A DNA stretch of 64,000 nucleotides from Agapanthus africanus. Lineage: Eukaryota; Streptophyta; Magnoliopsida; Asparagales; Amaryllidaceae. Made by a program: the position numbers and the translations under genes. Positions 52,282 through 64,000 of this stretch are shown piece by piece. The stretch is taken from assembly GCA_030015575.1 (NCBI GenBank), contig JASDDO010000006.1, positions 379,338,137-379,402,136 of the forward strand. Direction: 5' to 3'. The notes beneath the pieces were generated by a model that had not been told where the DNA came from, did not search any database, and saw only the letters and a program-made list of their open reading frames with translations. The first letter of the stretch is position 1, and the number at the start of each line of letters is the position of its first letter.

Positions 52282-53805
52282 GAATATTTTATGTAATTTC
52301 AAGAGAATATTTTATGTAATTTCAAGCTTCTATTTTGGATTTTTGTGCTTGGATAATAAATCAACCCCCACATTTATTTTGAAAAACTTTAATTAACCCA
52401 TACATCATTACTTTGCTCTGGTTCATTGTAGGATTGTTAATCGGAAAACTAATATCTACCCCATTCTTACCCATGACAAATAACAATTGTTAAATTGAAA
52501 AATTATTTTGAGCCCCTTGAATTTTTTTTCAAAAATTCCTGATTTTCTTGTGTTGATACATAATATTGAAATTTTGAAGAAAATAGAAAATATCATGATT
52601 TTCGAAAATTTTGGGACTTTTGAAGTAAGCAAAATATTGAAAAATCAAGAGCACATAAAATTTTGAGATTTTTGAAAAAATCGCTATTTTTGTGTGTTAT
52701 ATAACATGCAAAATATTGAAAAATCGAAGAAAAATCTAGATTTTCGTGTGCTACAACAAGAAAAATATTAAAAACCCAAAGAATGACAAAAAAAGTTTAA
52801 GAGTTACGAAAATTACGCAATTTTCATACGGCAACAAGCAAAATATTGTAAATTTTTAAAAATTGGGATTTTAATAAATTTCGCGATTGTCTGCGCTATA
52901 AAGAATGATACTAAAAAATCGAAGAAAACAAGAATATAATAGATATTTTAAACTTTCATGGTTTTCGTGTGCAGCATAGATAATATTGAAAAAAGAAAGA
53001 AAATAGAATATTTTGCGATTTTCGTGTTACATAATGGAAAATATTGAAATGACGCAAAAAACAAAAACATTTTGTTTGAAAATTTCATAATTTTCTTCTG
53101 TTATTGCTAACAAAATATTGGAAATCTAAAGAAAACATAAATTTCAAGATTTTTAAAAATTTGTCATATTGTATGCTACAGCATGCGAACTGCCAAGAAT
53201 TTGAGAAAACAAAAAAAATTGAGATTTTTGTACATTTCATGATTATAATGTGTTAATAAGCAAAATATTGAAAAACTGAATAAAAGATTTTTTTTGAGAT
53301 TTCTAAAAATTTCGCAATTTTCTTATGCAATTTTCGTATGGTATAAAGAGCAAATATTGAAATGCTAAAAAATATAGGTATCCATACATTGCGCGGAAGC
53401 CCTTGCTAGTAGAGCTATAAAGAGAACCTCTAGAGAAAGAGAACACAAACTCGGTCCAAGAAAAACAAAAACTCTAAAATACTGATTCAAAATATCCACC
53501 AAGTTATCAATGATTTTATCCATCAATAATGTTTCTTAGGGCACATTCCAACCTATTACCCAATTGTTAAAATGGTACGCTTCTGAGCAAATAATTCCCA
53601 TTAACTGCATTCATGGACAACAAAAAACAGGGCTCACTCATGAAGCCAAGAGTTCCTCATGGATTAGTTGATACCATGTCAAAATATCGTCCAAACGAAC
53701 GGCGAAATAATAGAAAACATCGGTGGCCGAAAAATCAATAAGTTAGAAAAAACCGATGAACTTTATTACACCTCAAAAATCAAAGGAAAATTGGCGAAAA
53801 CGCCA
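50869..53805. other. Convergent spacer, unit 3
   Basis: As in unit 2, with the TA microsatellite at 52244-52276. No gene. Confidence 0.7.
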
Positions 53806-56138
<2,333 letters not shown>

Positions 56139-58979
56139 TGCAATGCAAGAAACCTGAGCAAAAGAAATTGTACTTGTTCCTCTGAGCTTCAAGAAATTAA
56201 GATTGATGATATGCTGCAAAAATACATAAACAGTTAACAAATTAGATGACAGAAGAACGTGAAATATTGAAAAAGTGATGCCAGAATAAACACAGAACTG
56301 CAGCATATATTCAGAATAAAGTTAAACCAAAACTTGGTTTGAGCAATGCTTACACTCCCAATATATGCAATACATCATTCATTAATTAAACATAAGAAAG
56401 CTGAAGAGTTGAAAATAAGTGAAATGACTAGAAATTACACAACTAAGTAGACCACAAATATAAATCAATTGTATTGCAAAACTGCAAATTTAATTCCTTC
56501 AACAGAAAGAGAAAGAAAAGAGTAGAAGAAGAGGCAACAAGCAGTGGTCGATCGTCATCAATTTCTACTGAAATTTGATGCATGAATAGCTAAACTTGAT
56601 GTTTCAATTTAATGTTTGAACCAATATTTCTCAAAATGGAAACAATCGTGAATAAAATAATTTTAAGATTACCGAATAGGTCATTCGATGTGGCGAGATT
56701 GCTAGAGGGCGTGGTGGCGCTTAGGTCACCGAGACAAGGCATTGGTGCATGCAAGTAGGTGGGATTTGGATAAACAGGCTGGGCCTGAGAGTGGGTTTGA
56801 GATAACGGGTCAGGTTGGGCACTAAACAGGAATATCATGTGTAGAACCTTAATTTGGTTAGCTGGTACTTTAAATTTATTCAAGGACTTAAGAAACTTCC
56901 AATATGGTCGCTACTAAATTATGATTTTTTTTTTTTTGAGAATTACAATAAACTATCGAAAGCACAATTGAATTTAAGTTGCATAAATAATTGAAATGTA
57001 CAAATAGAAACAAATACAGACTAATTATCATGCTCTGCACATCTCGACTGTATCATCGAAAACTTTTCGTCACGTGGAACACCACTTGACATGGAACGTA
57101 GTACAATAGGAGTAGTCTTTTTCAATACTTACAAGGATCAGAAGCCTAGACATGGAATGTTTTTGGATCATCGGTATGTGTGTGCATAAGTATGAATTGT
57201 ACATTTTTTCAAATAATCTTAACTCAAACCCGACTTTGTGCCCATTTGACACAAACTTGATTTTATGCCTATCTAACTTAGTTTCTTACCGAGTTAGATT
57301 AAAACGGTGCTTCCTCCAATCTAAAACATTAATGTTCTCTGATAGGAACGATAGTTCCAAATCGCAAATCACTAATGGTTTAACGATTTATTGTAACACA
57401 AAGATGCAACTTATGTTGGTCTTGTCAAAAACTATATATCATCTCATCTTAAATGATTATTGTTTATGTGTACTATCTGAGGATGATTATTTGATAATAT
57501 TCTATAGTTACTAAAAAAACATATTTTTATGATTTCTTTTGCAGTATACAATTAATAAAATTTTGGAACTTAAACAACTTCTAATAAAATTTTTATAAAA
57601 AAAAATACAGTGAATTGAAACCGCAATCAAAGATTGGTGTATATGTGATATTGATTTGAAAGTTCTATTATAGCAACTACGGTTCAGGTGTTTTTTGCAT
57701 ACATTATTTTTCATCTGACATAAATATATTAAGATAATGTCTTAAACGAAAGAAGCGCCCTCCCCCCCACCACACACACACACACAAAAAAAAAATCTCT
57801 CTTGCCTGAAAAGCAAGGAAACCCACCTTAACATGAAAACCCCGCAATTTACATATAGATCCTAACAATGTTGATATTTTCCATTCATGATACTTCTCTA
57901 TATCGAAAATGCCGCTCTTAATTCTAATTGACTCAACCCTATTACTCTCTTTTCTTATTTTTTTTTCAATTTTCCAATTCACTCTCTTGAATCCATGTAA
58001 AAAATTAAATTGGAGACTTTTGAGAATAGAGATGAGAAAGATATTTGGAGGGAAATTTTTTAAAGAAGAAACGAGAGAAAGAAATTTGAGGAAGAGAGGT
58101 TGAAGGGTATTCTGGGAGAAATAGATCAAGAGAACTAATGGTGTTAAATTTTTAGGATAGAGTGCATGTTATTCATGTTAATGGGGGTTTAAAAGTGAGG
58201 AAGGTTTCATGTATTTTAGCCTAAGATATTTATCACATCAGGATTCATTAATTTGTCTTCATATAAAGATATTTTCTCTTTCATGTTTTTTTTTACTTTG
58301 GCCTTTTTATTTTTGCATTGTACTATGAAATAGAAGGAAAAAAGTTAATAGCACATATTCGCAAAACATATCAATTGGTATATCTCATATGGCTTTTCTC
58401 TCCAAAATGAGAGGTTTTGAAGGGATCACGTCCAACAAAAAACATCCATAAAAGAGCTATTCAAATTCTGTGGAGATACATAAACACCATCTTTTTCATG
58501 CTTTCAACAATTCCATAGATAAATACATGCTTCAATAATTATTCTGCAACGGGCAAAAAAATGTTTTGTTGTACCGTCTGAAGAAATCTTTCATATTGCA
58601 GCATTTCCATCAAGTTCATAAAATTGAAATATTCTAAAAATAGGTACATGTTTCTTTAGTATAGCGATCTTGCTGAGCTGTATCAATAAGAGATACTGAA
58701 GCTAAAACCTCAATACGTTTGAATTATTATGCCCATATTCTTTTTAAACCATGGTATGAGAACTCGGCCGATACCTTATCCTAGAGGGTTGGACCGAAAA
58801 ATGGAACACACAAAACTTAAGGATATGAATTTACACAAAAAATTAAATCAACATCATAACATGTGAATTTACACACACAAAACTGTATTATCTATTCATG
58901 TTACTATGTGTATTCACAGGCATATGCTGTAATTTCTTAGAACCAACATACTTGTCATTTTGCCTTATTCATTGTGCAG
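56139..58979. other. Upstream region of ATCase copy 3
   Basis: Copy of 45997-48837 with the G to A change near 56,591 and a slightly longer poly-T run near 56,925. No supported gene. Confidence 0.6.
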
Positions 58980-61010
58980 GTCAGCTTTACGCTCTTTCAA
59001 GCGCCGCGTTGCCTATGCCAACGCAAATTTTGATCGTATCTTTTTCCCCCCCTTTACCATTGCAGTTTGCTGTGTATCTTCTATTGTTGATGCTTTTTGG
59101 TCATTAGTATATTATTTCTGTAACCTTTAATTGGTTAAAAAAATATTGTAGGATGGAGAACTTCTTCAATTCGGCGTCGGCATGAATTGCCCAGAGTATG
59201 TATGGCTGACAGCCTTACATGTTTCTTGCAATATGCTAATTACTTTTTCCCCTTCTCTTAATATGTGCTCTGTTGTTTCCTCTCTTCAGTATCATCTTCT
59301 TGTAACAGATGAGAAGTATCCACATATAGTGTATGTGGACAAGGCCGTCAGAGAAAATATTCATAAGGAAGCACCTCCAGATCTCAAACCTAAAATGTAC
59401 GACATAGAAGGGTTGTCATTATCACACATTATCAAGAAAATTCATGGTTGTAGAGGGTTTGGAATATCTGAAAAATCAAATTTCTAATCTGAAAATTTTC
59501 TTTGTGTTATGTACACAAGTTGTACATTTTATAATCTGAACACTTGTAATTATTGCCACTATTCTGACGGGGCATCATCATTTGCAGAGGAGATGATTAG
59601 AGGTCTTAACCTAGTATCTTGGGAGCGTGTGGATGTTAGCTTCCAAAATAGCAAGCAAAGATACATTGCACATAATACCATCCAGGCAAGAACGCTGTTT
59701 TTAATTCATTTGCCTCGTTTTAATGTGAATATTCTCTATTATGCGACAGGAATTTAGGTTACATTTATTTGTCATGCCCTAGCTGTTATGTCATAACTAC
59801 TATATCTTTAGAGCCAGCAAGTAGCATCTTACCTATCATTCATGTCATCCATCCTTTATAATCACTTAGAAATCAATTTCTTTAAATCTCACATAGCAGT
59901 TATCCATATCAAATAAGTTATGCGGACTGTGTATGAAAACTTCTACCATATGCATTTGGTTTTTGGATTTCTAAATCAAGAAGACTGTGATACTTAATTC
60001 TTATGGTAGTTCAGATGAACCTTGGTTGCATATATTACTGTGCAAATTTAAATATTTGCCGAGTTACATTGAACTTAATTCATCCTCAAAAGGTAGTTAA
60101 AGCCACTTTGTGGTTTTGAAATGTCAGTTCCATATTGTACACTTAAGGATCACCTTAGGGATGCGTATAAGAAAGTTATATTATCAAGTATATATTACAT
60201 GATATATGAGTTGAATGTGACCAAACATGCACGTCTATGTCAATCTGCGGTAACTATTGAAACGGTTCTATGCATGCAAACATACGCTGTGGTCATGTAT
60301 GTAATTGTCGAAATGGTTCTTTGCTTCTCTTATTGTACCAAGTCATAGCAATTGAGACTAAAATTAAGATGGAAAGTTTTTAGACATGTCAATAAGGAGA
60401 AAATGGATAATAAAGCAAGTATCACATCAGTTATAGTATCATAATTTATTTATTTTGGAGATAATTCTTGTGTCATGAAGTAATTCAATTTGACTAGCCA
60501 AATCTGCCATTGACTAAATAGGACGGCTTTGTGAGATTTGGAATAGCCATGAGTTAAATATATGACCTGTAAAAGTTGTGCCCAATCCAACCTCATTCTT
60601 GATAGTGTTCTAGCTCAAGTCTTAAACGGTCATCCATGAGTGGTCCAGGTTCGGGCGTGTCTTGTAAGATCCTGGCCCAACAGCAACAGTAGCTTTGGTA
60701 GTTCCCACCTTGATCTCGTACTTGCTTGGCTTGTAGGGTCTATTAGGATAAGCATATCTCACATATTTCGACAACATGATGTTTTTTATTTCGACAACAT
60801 GATGTTTTTTATTTCGACAACATGATGTTTTTTCCCTTGCTATTCACTGTAGTATCCGTCATATTGATAATGTGCTGTTTTCATGTTTGCTAGTATAGGT
60901 TTCTTCAGTATCTTAAATTTGGTTCTACCATTGTCCAGGTGAAAAGCGATTGGCTGAACTCTGATGGAGCCAACGTGGTTTCCCATATGATCGATAATTT
61001 TCTGGTCTAA
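58980..61010 (+). pseudogene. DUF676 3' exons (five), spanning units 3 and 4
   Basis: Exons 58980-59035, 59152-59195, 59290-59446, 59588-59685 and 60939-61010, as in the other copies. Lacks the 5' half. Confidence 0.85.
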
Positions 61011-62383
61011 TTCCTTCACGTTCGGATTTTTTTGGCACCTGTGCTGATTGCACAGTTAGGTCTTCTTCAGTAAATTATTTGCATCATAGTCCGTTTGTTA
61101 TGATTAATTTGGGTAGTGGATTACATGCCACTGGTGAATTTGAGGAGCCAAGTTTGTGCATATGTACGTAGTTGGTACCATGTAACTAACTGTTATATAA
61201 TTAACATTGTTCAAGTATGATTGTTGGATTATGTTTTGTGATTCTACCTTGTTGCATTCATTGAAGCCGTTGTTTGCCAGTTGTGTAGCTGACAACAATG
61301 CAGTCGCCTGGTGCATGTCAGATTATGTTTTGTGATTCTACTGCGTTGGGCACTCATCAATGCCGTGGTTTGTTTGCCAGTTGTGTGGCTGATGACAATG
61401 GACGCTTAATTATTAATCATGGATGTTCCCGAATGCCAAATCTGTGTAATATATCTTCTTTGTTTCAAATAACAATATGTTACGCGTCCAACAGCTTCTG
61501 CTTGTTATATTTTTTGGTCATTACGATTCCAGTATACCGTCTTCTTCCTACCTCCGAGCCAAACCTGAGCATTGCATACTTTTGCTGGAACAAGCTACGA
61601 ACGCTGTATTTCCGCATAGAATAGACATTCTATCCGGACAAAAACAAAAGCCCAGGATGTAAAATCAACCAATGTCTGAAACATACAAAGAAGCCAAGTC
61701 ACAATATTCATGAATAATTCGTGAATTTTTGAACGGCCGATTTAATCGGCGTTGACGAACGATTCGAATTATTCATGAATAATTTGTGAATTATTCATGA
61801 ATAATTCACAAAATCAGCGAATAATTCGCAACATTAAAATCCATAGGCTCATATATTAATTTCTTCCTCGAAATCCTTTCCGAATGCTTGCCGAATCTTT
61901 TCTGAATACTTACCTATTTTTTTCGAATAATTCTTTAAATCCGAATTTTCGATATCGCCGAATTAATCCCAAATGCCGAATTTGTGGCTATGATAAGGAG
62001 AAATGACCGCTCAAGTTTCAGTTACTGAAGGCCCGTTAGGGGGAGTGGCGCTCGCCGTTCCGACCGCTCCCCCAAACGGGGGCTCGGCCAACGTTTCCCA
62101 CCGCTCATGGGAGTGGTGGGAGTGGTGGGGGAGATAGCCCCATCTTTGTTGGGTTTTTTTTATAAAAGAAAAATTGAATGTGCTGGGCGGATTTTTTAAT
62201 AATTTTTAATTTTTAATGAGTTTTTTCCTTAAAAAATATGGTTACAAAACTTTAGGTAATCCAAACATTCCATAATTACAAAACCATGGTTTCGCACCGC
62301 TCTCTCGAACGCCCCAAAATATGATTTGGTTATAAAACCATAGTTTCACATCTTTCACCGGAACTGGCCCTAAGTTAAACATG

Positions 62384-62427
<44 letters not shown>

Positions 62428-63951
62428 GAATATTTTATGTAATTTCAAGAGAATATTTTATGTAATTTCAAGCTTCTATTTTGGATTTTTGTGCTTGGAT
62501 AATAAATCAACCTCCACATTTATTTTGAAAAACTTTAATTAACCCATACATCATTACTTTGCTCTGGTTCATTGTAGGATTGTTAATCGGAAAACTAATA
62601 TCTACCCCATTCTTACCCATGACAAATAACAATTGTTAAATTGAAAAATTATTTTGAGCCCCTTGAATTTTTTTTCAAAAATTCCTGATTTTCTTGTGTT
62701 GATACATAATATTGAAATTTTGAAGAAAATAGAAAATATCATGATTTTCGAAAATTTTGGGACTTTTGAAGTAAGCAAAATATTGAAAAATCAAGAGCAC
62801 ATAAAATTTTGAGATTTTTGAAAAAATCGCTATTTTTGTGTGTTATATAACATGCAAAATATTGAAAAATCGAAGAAAAATCTAGATTTTCGTGTGCTAC
62901 AACAAGAAAAATATTAAAAACCCAAAGAATGACAAAAAAAGTTTAAGAGTTACGAAAATTACGCAATTTTCATACGGCAACAAGCAAAATATTGTAAATT
63001 TTTAAAAATTGGGATTTTAATAAATTTCGCGATTGTCTGCGCTATAAAGAATGATACTAAAAAATCGAAGAAAACAAGAATATAATAGATATTTTAAACT
63101 TTCATGGTTTTCGTGTGCAGCATAGATAATATTGAAAAAAGAAAGAAAATAGAATATTTTGCGATTTTCGTGTTACATAATGGAAAATATTGAAATGACG
63201 CAAAAAACAAAAACATTTTGTTTGAAAATTTCATAATTTTCTTCTGTTATTGCTAACAAAATATTGGAAATCTAAAGAAAACATAAATTTCAAGATTTTT
63301 AAAAATTTGTCATATTGTATGCTACAGCATGCGAACTGCCAAGAATTTGAGAAAACAAAAAAAATTGAGATTTTTGTACATTTCATGATTATAATGTGTT
63401 AATAAGCAAAATATTGAAAAACTGAATAAAAGATTTTTTTTGAGATTTCTAAAAATTTCGCAATTTTCTTATGCAATTTTCGTATGGTATAAAGAGCAAA
63501 TATTGAAATGCTAAAAAATATAGGTATCCATACATTGCGCGGAAGCCCTTGCTAGTAGAGCTATAAAGAGAACCTCTAGAGAAAGAGAACACAAACTCGG
63601 TCCAAGAAAAACAAAAACTCTAAAATACTGATTCAAAATATCCACCAAGTTATCAATGATTTTATCCATCAATAATGTTTCTTAGGGCACATTCCAACCT
63701 ATTACCCAATTGTTAAAATGGTACGCTTCTGAGCAAATAATTCCCATTAACTGCATTCATGGACAACAAAAAACAGGGCTCACTCATGAAGCCAAGAGTT
63801 CCTCATGGATTAGTTGATACCATGTCAAAATATCGTCCAAACGAACGGCGAAATAATAGAAAACATCGGTGGCCGAAAAATCAATAAGTTAGAAAAAACC
63901 GATGAACTTTATTACACCTCAAAAATCAAAGGAAAATTGGCGAAAACGCCA
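61011..63951. other. Convergent spacer, unit 4
   Basis: As in units 2 and 3. No gene. Confidence 0.7.
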
Positions 63952-64000
63952 TCACCAGCCCAAAAGCAGAAGCTTCAACAGAGCCATCCTAATATATAGC
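63952..64000 (-). CDS. PYRB: Aspartate carbamoyltransferase, copy 4, 3' end only
   Basis: The last 49 bases of exon 5 on the minus strand (encoding the C-terminal [12 protein letters not shown] and stop) lie at the edge, in the register expected from unit 3. Whether the rest is intact cannot be seen. Confidence 0.85.
   Translation of the reverse strand, partial: LYIRMALLKLLLLGW

Larger units (their letters stand above)
59437..64000. repeat. Tandem unit 4, cut by the window edge
   Basis: The first 4.56 kb of a further unit, nearly identical to units 2 and 3. The TA tract is 37 bases (62386-62422) and a C to T change lies near 62,512. The array therefore continues to the right. Confidence 0.95.

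Overview
This window reads as nuclear DNA of a flowering plant. The evidence is spliced genes with GT-AG introns for plant-type proteins (a chloroplast-targeted aspartate carbamoyltransferase and a DUF676 serine-esterase-like protein), nested LTR retrotransposons with plant-type primer-binding sites, and a hAT-type MITE. The species cannot be named from the sequence. I saw no tRNA, rRNA or CRISPR.

Left part, 1 to about 26,050: a nested retrotransposon block. The outermost layer is the 3' end of a Ty3/gypsy element: a decayed antisense accessory ORF with a gypsy-type 'Transposase_28' domain, a polypurine tract, and a 3' LTR split into 1493-1661 and 24849 to about 26,050. Into this LTR went a large element (1662-24848) with LTRs of about 4.1 kb and a short interior without coding capacity, which is the architecture of a LARD (large retrotransposon derivative). 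Its left LTR carries a solo-LTR-like insertion (4148-7069, target duplication ATGAA). Its right LTR carries a minus-strand gypsy element (11674-21166, target duplication ACCTC) that keeps a broken gag and several minisatellites but no visible pol. That element's right LTR holds another solo-LTR-like insertion (18830-20165, target duplication GCTAG). A hAT-type MITE (25087-25747, 8-bp target duplication) sits in the outermost LTR.

Middle, 26,400-29,065: the 5' exons of a DUF676 gene on the plus strand. It is cut in its third exon by a deletion that removes the expected catalytic GxSxG region and fuses the remainder out of frame to the end of a later exon.

Right part, 29,031-64,000: a tandem array with a period of about 10.14 kb. 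Each unit carries one complete minus-strand aspartate carbamoyltransferase gene (five coding exons, 391 codons, own upstream region) facing the last five exons of the DUF676 gene on the plus strand. Three complete ATCase copies are present, and a fourth begins at the right edge. Units 2-4 are nearly identical. Unit 1 differs from them at many sites only in its first 4.1 kb; right of about 33,160 I saw almost no differences. This suggests at least two rounds of duplication or a later homogenisation. ATCase catalyses the first committed step of plastid pyrimidine synthesis, so the array would raise the dose of a pathway-entry enzyme, while the DUF676 gene survives here only as fragments.
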